Below, piece after piece: positions 15,397 through 24,639 of a DNA stretch of 50,439 nt (within the stretch, counting starts at the first letter, position 1; the number at the start of each line of letters is the position of its first letter). The translations under genes and the position numbers were made by a program. The DNA comes from Myxococcales bacterium UBA1660 (GTDB taxonomy: Bacteria > Myxococcota_A > Polyangia > Polyangiales > Houyiibacteriaceae): assembly GCA_002320815.1 (NCBI GenBank), contig DCLA01000075.1, positions 4,038-54,476 of the forward strand, given 5' to 3'. The notes beneath the pieces are model-generated. The model did not search any database, had not been told where the DNA came from, and was given only the letters and a program-made list of their open reading frames with translations.

Positions 15397-15422
15397 GGGC
15401 CCGGCCGCCGGGTCCGGGGCCC
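15397..15422 (-). terminator. GC-rich hairpin downstream of the 15440-16027 gene
   Basis: GGGCCCGG (15397-15404) pairs with CCGGGGCCC (15414-15422) with one bulged base. It lies between the small membrane-protein gene and the TPR gene on the minus strand. There is no T tract. Confidence 0.4.
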
Positions 15423-15439
15423 TACGTCCCCGGCCGCGG

Positions 15440-16027
15440 TCAGAAGCGCAGGACGGCGCCGTCGAAGCTCAGGGTGCCCTGGTGGTACTCGCGGCGGATC
15501 TGGGCGCGGTGACCCACCCGGATGATCAGCTTCACCAGGCCGACGACGCCGAGGACCAGGCCGACACCGGCGATGGTGCCGAGGACGGCGGTGGCCACGC
15601 GGTTGGGCTCTTCGTCCTCGCACTCGAAGTCGCTGAAGCACTCGACGGCGTCTTCGACGTGATAGGCGTAGTAGGCCGCGAGGCCGAAGATGGCGGCGAT
15701 GGGGATGCCCACCGCGGTCATGGCGATGGGGCCCCCGAGCGGGTGCTCGGCGAGGCGCTGCCGCAGGAGCGCCCGCTGGTCGCTCACCTGGAGCTGCACC
15801 TGCGGGGGTTGGGGCACGGTGAGGGTCACCTGGGCCTGAGCCTCCGGGGGCGGGGGCGGGGTCTGCCCTTCTTCGACGATCTCCACCTCGGAGCTCTCGA
15901 CGAAGACGACGCCTCCCTGGTCGGGGCTGGCGACTTCGGCCTCCACCTCCACCTCTCCGGTCTGGGCGCTGGCCAGCGCGGGTAGGGCCACCAGCCCGAT
16001 CGAGATCACGAGCATACGTACGTTCAT
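15440..16027 (-). CDS. Small predicted membrane protein with signal peptide and Pro-rich linker
   Basis: A 195-residue protein. An N-terminal signal peptide (MNVRMLVISIGLVALPALAS) is followed by an acidic stretch and a run of prolines (QTPPPPPEAQAQ). Two hydrophobic helices follow (about 100-125 and 147-170), separated by an acidic loop with two cysteines (ECFSDFEC), and a short basic/polar tail ends in LRF. The start at 16027 is chosen because the signal peptide begins there; the frame is open much further upstream but runs through the ZIP gene. No known family. Proteins of this layout are frequent in myxobacterial genomes and lack an assigned role. Confidence 0.6.
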   Translation of the reverse strand: MNVRMLVISIGLVALPALASAQTGEVEVEAEVASPDQGGVVFVESSEVEIVEEGQTPPPPPEAQAQVTLTVPQPPQVQLQVSDQRALLRQRLAEHPLGGPIAMTAVGIPIAAIFGLAAYYAYHVEDAVECFSDFECEDEEPNRVATAVLGTIAGVGLVLGVVGLVKLIIRVGHRAQIRREYHQGTLSFDGAVLRF

Positions 16028-16167
16028 CGGTTCTCCTCCACGGGTGGGGTCGCGCTGCAACGACCCTGCCAGCGGTGGTTCCCCGGGCTTTCGTCCGTAT
16101 CCGGAGCCGGCAGTGAACGTGGGTTCGCGATCCCGCGCCGAAGATCGCGGCCGAGGGTTCACGGAGG

Positions 16168-16932
16168 TCAGAAGAGCACGTCGAGGAGCATCATCGCGCA
16201 GAAGCCGAGGACCAAGGCGTAGGTCGCCCGGGACTCCTTGCCCGCGGTGTGGGTCTCGGGGATGACCTCGCCGCTGATCACGAAGAGCATGGCTCCCGCG
16301 GCGAACGCGTAGGCGAAAGGGACCACGGCCTCGCCGAGCCCGACGAGCGCGATGCCCATCAGGCCCCCGGCGATCTCCGCCACCCCGGTCAGCGCGCCGG
16401 CCACAACCGCCTTGCCCCGGGACACGCCGCCGGCCGAGAGCGCCGCGGCCACCGCGAACCCTTCGGGGAGGTTCTGGGTGGTGATGCCCAGGAGCACCGG
16501 GAGGCCGGTCTGGAGATCGGCGGTGGAGGCCACGCCGACCGATAGCCCCTCGGGCACGTTGTGCAGGGCGATGGCCAGGGAGAAGAGGGTGGGGCCGCGC
16601 AGGTCCACCGAGGGCGGCCCCTCGCGCCCCTTCACCGAGTGCTCGTGCGGGACGAAGCGGTGGATGAGCCCCACCGTGGCGGCGCCGGCGACGATCATGG
16701 CGGCCACCCATCCGGTGCCCCCGAGGTCACCGAGCATCCCGCGCAGCGACTCGAGCGCCGGGAGGGTCAGGCTGAAGACCGTCGCGCCCAGCATGATGCC
16801 CGCGGAGGTGGCGAGCATCAGGGTCTGCTGCAGCGGCGACCAGGTCCGCCGCACCAGGAGGATCATCGCGCCGAGGGCGGTCCCGGTCGCGGCGACCAGG
16901 CTGGCGACGAAGCCCGCGAGCGCCCCTTCCAT
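16168..16932 (-). CDS. ZIP family divalent metal transporter (GufA/ZupT-like)
   Basis: A 254-residue inner-membrane protein with about eight hydrophobic helices. The metal-binding signatures of the GufA branch are both present: HNVPEG at 124-129 in helix 4 and QNLPEG at 153-158 in helix 5. A His/charged cytoplasmic loop (HRFVPHEHSVKGREG, about 91-105) separates helices 3 and 4, as is usual in ZIPs. ZIP transporters import zinc, iron or other divalent cations. The ABC exporter gene upstream ends 46 bp from its start on the same strand; whether they share a function is unclear. No metal-responsive operator was recognised. Confidence 0.88.
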   Translation of the reverse strand: MEGALAGFVASLVAATGTALGAMILLVRRTWSPLQQTLMLATSAGIMLGATVFSLTLPALESLRGMLGDLGGTGWVAAMIVAGAATVGLIHRFVPHEHSVKGREGPPSVDLRGPTLFSLAIALHNVPEGLSVGVASTADLQTGLPVLLGITTQNLPEGFAVAAALSAGGVSRGKAVVAGALTGVAEIAGGLMGIALVGLGEAVVPFAYAFAAGAMLFVISGEVIPETHTAGKESRATYALVLGFCAMMLLDVLF

Positions 16933-16977
16933 CAGTGGGATCCCGGGCTCGAGCAGCGCGCGAGCTGGCGAGACGGG

Positions 16978-18771
16978 TCACGCATAGCCGGCGGCTTGGA
17001 GGGTGAAGAGGTGGGCGTAGCGGCCGCCGGCCGCGAGGAGCTCTTCGTGGGTCCCCTCTTCGACGATGCGGCCTTGGTCGAGCACGACGATGCGGTCGGC
17101 CATGCGCACGGTGGAGAAGCGGTGGGAGATGAGGATGGCCATCCGGTCCTCGGTGAGCTGCCGGAAGCGCTCGAAGATCTCGGCCTCGGCTTCGGCGTCC
17201 ATCGCCGCGGTGGGCTCGTCGAGGATGAGGAGCTGGGCCCCTTCGCGCATGAACGCGCGGCTCAGCGCGAGCTTCTGCCACTGGCCGCCGCTGAGCTCCT
17301 GGCCATCCGCGAACCACTTGCCGAGCTGGGTCCCGAAGCCGCCGGGGAGTCCGTCGATGAAGTCGTCGGCCATGCCCTTCTCGGCGGCGAGGGCCCAGCG
17401 GGTCTCGTCGTCGAAGGCGGTCACGTCGCCGGCGCCGACGTTCTCGCCGACGGTGAGCTGGTAGCGGACGAAGTCCTGGAAGATGACCCCGATGCGCTCC
17501 CGGAGGGCGATGGGATCCCACTCGCCGAGGGGCAGCCCGTCGAGGAGCACCCGACCGCCGGTGGGCTGGTAGAGCCCGGCGATGAGCTTGATGAGCGTGG
17601 TCTTGCCGGCGCCGTTGGAGCCCACCAGCGCGAGCTTGGTGCCGGGCTCGAGGTGCAGGGTGACGCCGTCGATGGTCGGTGTGGTCTTCCCCGGGTAGGC
17701 GAAGCGCACGTCTTCGAGGCGGAGACCGTCGCCCGGGGAGGGGCCCTCGGTGGCGGTGCCGCCCACCCGGTCGGGCTCGTGCTCCAGGAACTCGTAGAGG
17801 TTGGAGAGGTAGAGGTTGTCCTCGTACATCCCGCCCACCGAGCCGAGCGCGGTCGAGAGCGCGCCCTGGCCCTGCTTGAAGACCAGGAGGTACATGGTCA
17901 TGTCGCCGAGGCTGATGGCGCCGTCGACGGTGGCCCAGGCGACCCAGCCGTAGGCGCCATAGAGCGCCAGGGTCCCCAGCAGACCCAGGGCGAAACCCCA
18001 GCGGCCGCGCCGGAGCGCCAGGTCGCGATCTTCGGCGTAGACGGAGTCGAAGATGGCCCGGTAGCGGTCGAGCAGGATGGGCCCGATGCCGAAGAGCTTC
18101 ACCTCCTTGGCGTAGTCCTCGCGGGCGAGCACCGTCTCCAGGTACATCTGCTTGCGAGACTCGGGGGCGCGCCAGCGGAAGAGCCGGAAGGCGTCCTCGC
18201 TGAAGCGGGTCTCGGCGACGAAGGCGGGGAGGGCGGCGATCGCCAGCACCAGGACCGCCACCGGCGAGAAGCCGAGCAGGATGCCCAGGTAGGCGACCAG
18301 GGAGATCATGGCCTGCATCAGGCCGAAGGCGCGGGTCACCAGGCTCAGCGGCCTCGTGCTCGCTTCGCGCCGGGCCCGGGTCATGCGGTCGTAGACCTCG
18401 GGGTCTTCGAAGTCGGTGAGCTCGAGGTCCAGGGCGCGCTCGAGGATCATCTCGTTGACGCGATGCCCGAGGAGCGCGCGCAGGAGCTGCCGGGCCACGT
18501 CGAGGCCCCGCTGGGCGGCGGCGACCAGCGCGACCAGGCCGAGTTCGGCGCCGATCCACATCAGTGCCCGGTGCCGGTCGGCCTGGACCCCGGTGTCGAT
18601 GGCGTGGACCACCGCGTCCACGATCAGCTTGCCGACGTAGGCGATGGACGCCGGGAGGAAGCCGGCGACCAGGCTGAGCACGAAGAGCGCGACGGTGAGC
18701 CCGCGGTGGGTGCTCCAGACGAGCTGCACCGCGCGACCGGTGTAGCGGAAGACGCCGACGAAGCGCTTCAC
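16978..18771 (-). CDS. ABC transporter, fused permease and ATPase (exporter half-transporter)
   Basis: A 597-residue protein. The N-terminal transmembrane domain has about six helices (residues 25-310). The nucleotide-binding domain has Walker A GSNGAGKT (384-391), a Q-loop FQD (431-433), signature LSGGQ (493-497) and Walker B LLILDEP (514-520). This is the homodimeric exporter layout (MsbA/LmrA group); substrates range from lipids to peptides and drugs and cannot be read here. The start is a GTG at 18771 giving MKRFVGVF. No accessory periplasmic or peptidase domain is present. The 123-bp gap upstream to the M48 gene shows nothing notable. Confidence 0.9.
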   Translation of the reverse strand: MKRFVGVFRYTGRAVQLVWSTHRGLTVALFVLSLVAGFLPASIAYVGKLIVDAVVHAIDTGVQADRHRALMWIGAELGLVALVAAAQRGLDVARQLLRALLGHRVNEMILERALDLELTDFEDPEVYDRMTRARREASTRPLSLVTRAFGLMQAMISLVAYLGILLGFSPVAVLVLAIAALPAFVAETRFSEDAFRLFRWRAPESRKQMYLETVLAREDYAKEVKLFGIGPILLDRYRAIFDSVYAEDRDLALRRGRWGFALGLLGTLALYGAYGWVAWATVDGAISLGDMTMYLLVFKQGQGALSTALGSVGGMYEDNLYLSNLYEFLEHEPDRVGGTATEGPSPGDGLRLEDVRFAYPGKTTPTIDGVTLHLEPGTKLALVGSNGAGKTTLIKLIAGLYQPTGGRVLLDGLPLGEWDPIALRERIGVIFQDFVRYQLTVGENVGAGDVTAFDDETRWALAAEKGMADDFIDGLPGGFGTQLGKWFADGQELSGGQWQKLALSRAFMREGAQLLILDEPTAAMDAEAEAEIFERFRQLTEDRMAILISHRFSTVRMADRIVVLDQGRIVEEGTHEELLAAGGRYAHLFTLQAAGYA

Positions 18772-18894
18772 GCCCCGATCGTCGCCCTTCCACTCCGCGG
18801 GCCCTCGCCGTCTACGCGAGGGCAGCGCTCACCTCTGTCATCCGTGCCACACCCTTCGGTCGCCAGGGCGCGGGCGGCGCTACGTCGCGCCGGG

Positions 18895-21800
18895 CTACTT
18901 GGGGGGCTGGCCGAAGGCGGCGGCGGCCTCGGGCGCTGGCTGGATCATCGGACGCTCGGCGAGGAAGAGCACCGCGTGGGCCAGGTGGCGCCACTCGGCG
19001 GGGACCTCGCCGCGGCGGGCGATGAGCGCGGCCAGCCGGAGCTGGGCGCGGGCGGACATGGGGACGCGCTCGGCGTCCTCGTGGGCGGCCAGGGCCGCCG
19101 GGTCGGCCAGGTGGGCTTCGAGGTTCAGCTCGCCCAGGTCCAAGGGACCCTCGAGCCGCTGGTAGGCCTGGGCGCCGCGCTGCTTCAGGCCCTCGTCGCC
19201 GAGGCGCTCCCCCAGGGCCCACACCGAGAGGGCGGCGATGTCGTTCTCCAGGGGCCGGGTGTCCTCGCGGAGCGAACGGATCCACTCCTCGGGCGCGCCC
19301 TCGGAGGCGACGGCCAGCGCGAGGTCGTCGCCGGTGGGCTGGGCGCGCTGCAGCTCGAAGACCGAGCTCGAATACTCGCCGCGCCGACGGGCGTCGGCCA
19401 GGCGGACCGAGGGGATGGGGCTGTCGGAGATGCCCTGCTCGATGGCGTTGAAGTACGCGAAGGCCGTGCCCTCGACGGTGGGCAGCGCGGCGGCCTCGGC
19501 GTAGCGGCCGAGGAGACGCAGGGCGATCGCCATGCGGATGTCCAGGCCGGCCTCGGGCGACTGCTGGACCAGGGGCACGGAGGCGCTGCGGTAGTGCTCG
19601 AGCGCACCCGCCGGGTCACCCGCGCGGACGGCCGCGTCGCCGGCGAGGAGGTGGAGCCAGGGATCTCCGTTCGCCGCGCGGGCGATGGAAGCGGCGTCCT
19701 TGCTGCAGACGGCCGCGACGAATGGCGGCGCGGCGTTCGCGCAGCGCGCCTCGACCGCTTCCGGGCTGGCCATGCGGGACCAGATCAGCCACGTGCGGCC
19801 CGAGGGAGCGCGCTCGAAGCGGGCGCGCATGGCGGGTTCGCGCTCGGCTTCGGGGAGACCCATGAGCCAGAAGGAGAGGTAGGGGGCGTCGTCGGGATCC
19901 CACTGCTGGTGGACCCGGGCCTGCCGAGTGACCTCGGCGTCGCCGAGGAGCTGGCGCAGCGCGCCGGGCTCGAGCGGCTCGAGCACGCTCTTCCGGGTGG
20001 CGTGGCGCGAGGAGATCTGTTCCGGCGGCTGCTGGAAGACGTAGTCCGCGTCGGCGTCGAAGACGCGCTCGTTCTCGAACTCCATGTCCATCTCGGGGAG
20101 GTTCCCGTAGACGGCCCACCAGCGGGCGAAGGAGGCGGCGCCGGCCACGCTGTAGACGGGCTGATCGTAGTCGTCGAGGTCGACCTCGAAGGACTCGATG
20201 ACCTCGCCCTCGAGGGTGCGGGTGGTGATGGTCGTGTCGTCGGCGTCCATCTCGCTGGTGATGTGGTCGCCGCCGAAGATCCGGAAGGTCTCCTCGCCGA
20301 CCTGGACCTCCACCGAGCGCTGGAGCCCGTTGTGGATCCAGAGGTCCGTCTGCGAGGTGGTGAAGCCCGCGAAGAACGCGGGGGTCAGGATCGCCGCGGC
20401 CACCGCGAAGCGCATGGTGCCCCCGCCGATGCCCTCGGCGGTCTGGAAGCGGTCCCACCAGCCGAGGCGCTTCTGCCGCTCCCGCTCGTTGCCGAAGGGG
20501 AAGTCGCGGTCGATGCTCGGCACCTGGGCGGCGGCCGGCGCCGGTCCGGGATCCCGACCGTCACGGAGACAGGCGACGAGGTACTCCTCGGTCTCCAAGA
20601 GTACGTCCAGGGTCGAGGTCCCCAGGGCGCCGAGGGAGCTCATGTAGGGGTTCCACCAGCTCGAGGCGATCCCGATCCAGTCGTTCGCGAAGTCCTGGGG
20701 CGTGGGCGCCGAGAGGTGGAGCTGTGGGCCGATGACCTCGGCCCAGGAGACCCCGTCCTTGGTGAGGCGCTGCCGCACCGGCTCGGGCAGGACCAGCGCC
20801 TCGCGCTGCTCGAAGATGCGGCGCATCGTGTAGGAGAGCTCGGCGCCCTCGGCGACCAGGCGCTGCATCTCCGCCTGGGAGACGTTGCCGTCGGCGAAGA
20901 CGATGGCCAGCACGTGCTGGAAGAAGTCGACCATGTCGACCAGGTTCGCTTGGGTGTGCTCGGCGTAGCGCAACAGATGGGCCATGCCCTCGAGGTGCTG
21001 GGCCCAGGTGGTCGGACCCGGCCCGACCTCGGCGTCGCGCTTCTCGTCCAGCAGGCGGGCGACCTCCAGCGCGAGGCCCCGGGCGCGCAGGAAGCGGTCG
21101 GCGAGGGCCTGCCGATGCCGGTCGAGCTCGGCCTTGGTCTCGGCGACCACGGCGGCGAGCTCCTTGCGCTTCAGCTCCCGGCCGCGGTGTCGGATCACCC
21201 CGCCCGCGGCGTCGAGGAAGCCGGCCTCCAGGCCGCGGAGCTGCGCGAGCTCTTCGTCGAGCTGGAAGAACTCCTCGACGGCCTCGGAGACCTGGGCGTC
21301 GAAGAGGGCGTCCAGGGCCTGGCGCGCGGCGGCGGCGTCCACGGGCCCCTCGGGCGCGCGGTGGAGCGCGTCGGTGCGACCCAGGGCGCGGGTCATCGGG
21401 AAGGTGGTGTAGAGGCCCTGGTAGCGGCGATCGAGCGCGGCGCGGGCGAAGATGGTGTCGACCGCGTTCAGGGTCTCTTCGAGGGGGACCTCCACGCGCT
21501 CGGGCGCGGGCTGCGCCGGGGCTGGCGCGTCGGGGCCCGGGCGGGTCGCCAGGTCGATGAAGTGCGCGGTCATCCGGCGCTTGGCCAGGTCGGGGTCGTG
21601 GAAGACGCTCCAGGCCGGTCGCGCGTCGAGGTGCGAGGGGAAGTACTGAGCCTTGGCGCTTCGCTCCCGCTCGCGGTTCGAGGGGTGCGTCGACCACATC
21701 TTCGGCGCGTCGGCGATGCCGTGGGCGAAGACCCGATGCGAGGCGGCCTCGATGTTGGGGCGCTCCGGGGTCGCGCCGTGGTCGGGGAGGGCGTGGACCT

Positions 21801-22761
21801 CCCGGTAGCGCTCCAGGAAGCGGCTCTGCACGGCGAAGAGGTCGGCCGTGGTCCGGCCGCGGCGGGCCTGGCCCACGACGAAGTTCGCCGCCTCGCCCCA
21901 GGCGCGATCGGCGGCGCCGAGGCGATGGAGGGCGTGGATCAGGCTGTCGCTGCCGGAGACCCGCACGGCCACGAGGTCGGCCTGGAACTCCATCTGCCGG
22001 GTCAGCGCGCGGCTGAGGAGCACCACGAAGCGGAAGAGCTGGTCCACCATGGAGCGGAGCGCCCACACCAGGATCCGCATGCCCCAGCCGATCCACGCGA
22101 TGCGGAAGTCGGTGCGCGAGAGCCCGCGGATGATGGAGTCGAGGAAGTCCCGGCGCGCGACGAGGTCGGCGACGAAACCCTGGGCCAGATAGACCCATTG
22201 ACCGATGCCCATCGAGCGCTGGGCGAAGTGACCGAACTCGTGGGCCACCACGGCCTTGAGCTCGTCGAGGGTCAGGGAGTTCACCAGGCCGAGGCCGAGG
22301 ATGAGGTTCTTCTTGCTGGGGATGAGCAGGTTGATCAGCCCCACGTCCAGGAAGACCGCCGCGTTGACGTCGGCGGAGAGGTAGACCCGGCGGGGTCGCG
22401 GCGCGCCGGTGTCGTCGGCGACCCGATGGATGAAGGCGAAGAGCTCCGGCTCGTCGCTGGCGGTGATCTCCAGGAGACCGTCGCGAGACATCTTGCGCCG
22501 CGCGAAGAGCCCTTTGACCATCACCAGGCAGAGGAACGCCGCCGGGATCCCCACGAAAAGCCCGCGCGCGCCGTTCACTCCGAAGTGCGCGAAGGAGCGG
22601 TAGGCGACCAGGCCGAGCCAGAAGGTGGCGCCGAAGTAGACCAGGAAGAACGCCACGACCCCGAGCACCGCGGCGGCGGCTTGCCGTTTGTAGCGCCCGG
22701 ACGGGCGCGTCAGGTCGGCGGGGACATCGGTGGGCGCGGGCGGGTAGAGCTCGGGAGTCAT
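18895..22761 (-). CDS. Very large M48-type membrane metallopeptidase
   Basis: A 1288-residue protein. Two N-terminal membrane helices (about 28-55 and 66-88) precede an M48 peptidase domain with the zinc motif HEFGH (H174, E175, H178); the preceding RRVYLSADVNAAVF is typical of the family. M48 enzymes (HtpX/Ste24 group) degrade or process membrane proteins. Beyond the protease lie about 900 residues: a long helical region with many charged residues, another predicted membrane helix near residues 785-805 (FAVAAAILTPAFFAGF), a beta-rich segment, and an Ala/Leu-rich helical end resembling TPR-like repeats. Typical M48 proteins are 300-500 residues. The function of the extension is unknown. Confidence 0.83.
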   Translation of the reverse strand: MTPELYPPAPTDVPADLTRPSGRYKRQAAAAVLGVVAFFLVYFGATFWLGLVAYRSFAHFGVNGARGLFVGIPAAFLCLVMVKGLFARRKMSRDGLLEITASDEPELFAFIHRVADDTGAPRPRRVYLSADVNAAVFLDVGLINLLIPSKKNLILGLGLVNSLTLDELKAVVAHEFGHFAQRSMGIGQWVYLAQGFVADLVARRDFLDSIIRGLSRTDFRIAWIGWGMRILVWALRSMVDQLFRFVVLLSRALTRQMEFQADLVAVRVSGSDSLIHALHRLGAADRAWGEAANFVVGQARRGRTTADLFAVQSRFLERYREVHALPDHGATPERPNIEAASHRVFAHGIADAPKMWSTHPSNRERERSAKAQYFPSHLDARPAWSVFHDPDLAKRRMTAHFIDLATRPGPDAPAPAQPAPERVEVPLEETLNAVDTIFARAALDRRYQGLYTTFPMTRALGRTDALHRAPEGPVDAAAARQALDALFDAQVSEAVEEFFQLDEELAQLRGLEAGFLDAAGGVIRHRGRELKRKELAAVVAETKAELDRHRQALADRFLRARGLALEVARLLDEKRDAEVGPGPTTWAQHLEGMAHLLRYAEHTQANLVDMVDFFQHVLAIVFADGNVSQAEMQRLVAEGAELSYTMRRIFEQREALVLPEPVRQRLTKDGVSWAEVIGPQLHLSAPTPQDFANDWIGIASSWWNPYMSSLGALGTSTLDVLLETEEYLVACLRDGRDPGPAPAAAQVPSIDRDFPFGNERERQKRLGWWDRFQTAEGIGGGTMRFAVAAAILTPAFFAGFTTSQTDLWIHNGLQRSVEVQVGEETFRIFGGDHITSEMDADDTTITTRTLEGEVIESFEVDLDDYDQPVYSVAGAASFARWWAVYGNLPEMDMEFENERVFDADADYVFQQPPEQISSRHATRKSVLEPLEPGALRQLLGDAEVTRQARVHQQWDPDDAPYLSFWLMGLPEAEREPAMRARFERAPSGRTWLIWSRMASPEAVEARCANAAPPFVAAVCSKDAASIARAANGDPWLHLLAGDAAVRAGDPAGALEHYRSASVPLVQQSPEAGLDIRMAIALRLLGRYAEAAALPTVEGTAFAYFNAIEQGISDSPIPSVRLADARRRGEYSSSVFELQRAQPTGDDLALAVASEGAPEEWIRSLREDTRPLENDIAALSVWALGERLGDEGLKQRGAQAYQRLEGPLDLGELNLEAHLADPAALAAHEDAERVPMSARAQLRLAALIARRGEVPAEWRHLAHAVLFLAERPMIQPAPEAAAAFGQPPK

Positions 22762-22902
22762 GATGAAGCGCGGGGATGCTAACTCAGTTCACCGCCGGGA
22801 TCTCCTCGGGAAAACCTCGTTGCCACGAGCGTGGGATTCCCGTTCATGGGGGCGTTCTCGCGAGCTACACGAGGCGCGCGACCGGTGCCTCTTCCCCGAG
22901 CT

Positions 22903-24525
22903 TCAGACGCTGATGGCGTTCTTGCGGAAGTCGCTCTGACCGATCTTCACGTTGATCAGCGCGGGCTCCGGACAGGCGAAGGCCTCTTCGAGCGCGGGCT
23001 TCAGGTCGGCGGTTCTCTCCACCCAGAACCCCTTGCCGCCGCAGGCCTCGACGACCTTGTCGTAGCGGGTATGGTCGAGCTCGGTGGCGACCAGGCGGTC
23101 GGCGCCGAAGATCTGCTTCTGACCCCGGAGGATCTGCGTCCAGCCGGCGTCGTTGCCGATCACCCCGACGACCTTGATGCCCTGCCGCGCCATGGCCTCC
23201 CACTCCATCCCGTGGAGCCCGAAGGAGCCGTCGCCGTACATCAGGATGACCCGGGCGTCGGGCCGGGCGAGTTTGGCGGCCATCGCGTAGCCGGGACCGA
23301 CACCGAGGGTGCCCAGCGGACCCGGGTCCATCCAGACGCCCGGCCAGCGGATGGGCAGGGTGTAGGCCGCGGTGGCCACGAAGTCGCCGCCGTCGCCCAC
23401 GACGATGGTGTCGTCCTCGACGTACTCGGCGACCTCGGCGCACACCCGGAGCGGGTTGGGCGGATCGCCGTCGGCAGTCATCTCTTCGGTCATCTGCGCG
23501 ATCTTCTCGGCGTCCATCCGGGCCACCTCGGCGATCCACTCGCCGGGCTGGCGCTGGGGCAGCGCGCGCTCGAGGGCCGCCAGGAAGAGCCCGGTGTCGC
23601 TCTGGACCCCGAGGTCCACGGGCCGGTTGTGCCCGATGACGGCGCCGTCCAGGTCCACCTGGACCACCTCGGCCTTGGGGTTGATCGCCTTGCCGTACTT
23701 GAGGCGGAAGTCGAAGGGCGTGCCGAAGACGAAGACCGCGTCGGCCTGCTTCAGGGTCCAACTCCGCACCCGGCGGAAGGCGCAGGGGTGCTCCCAGGGG
23801 AGGGCGCCCCGCGCCATGCCGTTGACGAAGGTGGGGACCGGGAAGCGATCGACCAGCCGCTTCAGCGCGTCGCGGTCGGGGCTCCACCGGAGCTGGGAGC
23901 CGACCACCAGCATCGGGCGTTCGGCGCGCTCGAGGAGAGCGACGGCCGCGTCGACGGCGGCGGGATCCGGCGCGGCGGCGTATTGGGCGCGGTAGCCGCT
24001 CGGGGCGGGGAGCTCCTTCTCCTTCGCGCCCATCATCAGGACGTCGAGGGGCACCTCGAGGAAGACTGGCCCGGGTACGCCGGTCATCGCGTGGCGGAAG
24101 GCCATCTGCACGTACTCGGCGAGCCGTTGGGTCTGGCCCACGGTGGCCGACCACTTGGTGATCGGACGCATGAGCTCCACGTGGTCCATGTCCTGGAGCG
24201 AGCCCTGGTGCTTGTTCACGAAGGGACCCGCGCCGCCGATGATGACCATCGGGACGCCGGCCCGCTGCGCGTTGGCGGCGGCGGTGACCGCGTCGGTCAC
24301 GCCGGGACCGGCGGTGACCAGCGCGACGCCGGGTCTCCCGGTGACCCGCGCCCACCCATCGGCGGCGTGGCCGGCGGTCTGCTCGTGGCGGACGTCGACC
24401 ACGCGGATGCCCTCGTCGAGGCAGCCGTCGTAGATGTTCTGGATGTGTCCTCCGCAGAGGGTGAAGACGTGGTCGACGCCTTCCTGCTTGATCGCCTGCG
24501 CGACGATGCGGCCGCCGTGGAACAT
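22903..24525 (-). CDS. Thiamine pyrophosphate-dependent enzyme (acetolactate synthase / 2-hydroxyacyl-CoA lyase-like)
   Basis: A 540-residue protein with the three-domain layout of the POX/AHAS group. The N-terminal Pyr domain contains the catalytic Glu in RHEQTAGHAADG (E48). The central domain resembles the FAD/ADP-binding fold. The C-terminal PP domain has the Mg-TPP motif GDGSFG (431-436) ending at N458. The sequence around GPLGTLGVGPGYAMAAKLA is reminiscent of 2-hydroxyacyl-CoA lyases and oxalyl-CoA decarboxylases as well as IlvB-like proteins. No small regulatory IlvN subunit or other branched-chain genes are adjacent, so anabolic acetolactate synthase is less likely. It is divergent from the acyltransferase gene. 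Confidence 0.85.
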   Translation of the reverse strand: MFHGGRIVAQAIKQEGVDHVFTLCGGHIQNIYDGCLDEGIRVVDVRHEQTAGHAADGWARVTGRPGVALVTAGPGVTDAVTAAANAQRAGVPMVIIGGAGPFVNKHQGSLQDMDHVELMRPITKWSATVGQTQRLAEYVQMAFRHAMTGVPGPVFLEVPLDVLMMGAKEKELPAPSGYRAQYAAAPDPAAVDAAVALLERAERPMLVVGSQLRWSPDRDALKRLVDRFPVPTFVNGMARGALPWEHPCAFRRVRSWTLKQADAVFVFGTPFDFRLKYGKAINPKAEVVQVDLDGAVIGHNRPVDLGVQSDTGLFLAALERALPQRQPGEWIAEVARMDAEKIAQMTEEMTADGDPPNPLRVCAEVAEYVEDDTIVVGDGGDFVATAAYTLPIRWPGVWMDPGPLGTLGVGPGYAMAAKLARPDARVILMYGDGSFGLHGMEWEAMARQGIKVVGVIGNDAGWTQILRGQKQIFGADRLVATELDHTRYDKVVEACGGKGFWVERTADLKPALEEAFACPEPALINVKIGQSDFRKNAISV

Positions 24526-24639
24526 GAACCCGGTTTACCGGAGGGGTCGGACCCACCACAAGGGGGGCCCTCATCCGTCCCTTTCCGGGAGGCTCGGGGA
24601 ATCCTTGCTTGACCGGAGAAGCGTGACCCCGATACAGCC

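Noticed and set aside
16561..22782. 2073-codon plus-strand frame over the ZIP, ABC and M48 genes
   Set aside because: Antisense shadow of three clear minus-strand genes; composition is driven by GC-rich third positions.
22903..24525. Anabolic acetolactate synthase large subunit (ilvB)
   Set aside because: No small subunit or other branched-chain amino-acid genes nearby, and some motifs fit 2-hydroxyacyl-CoA lyase better. Left as a general TPP enzyme.
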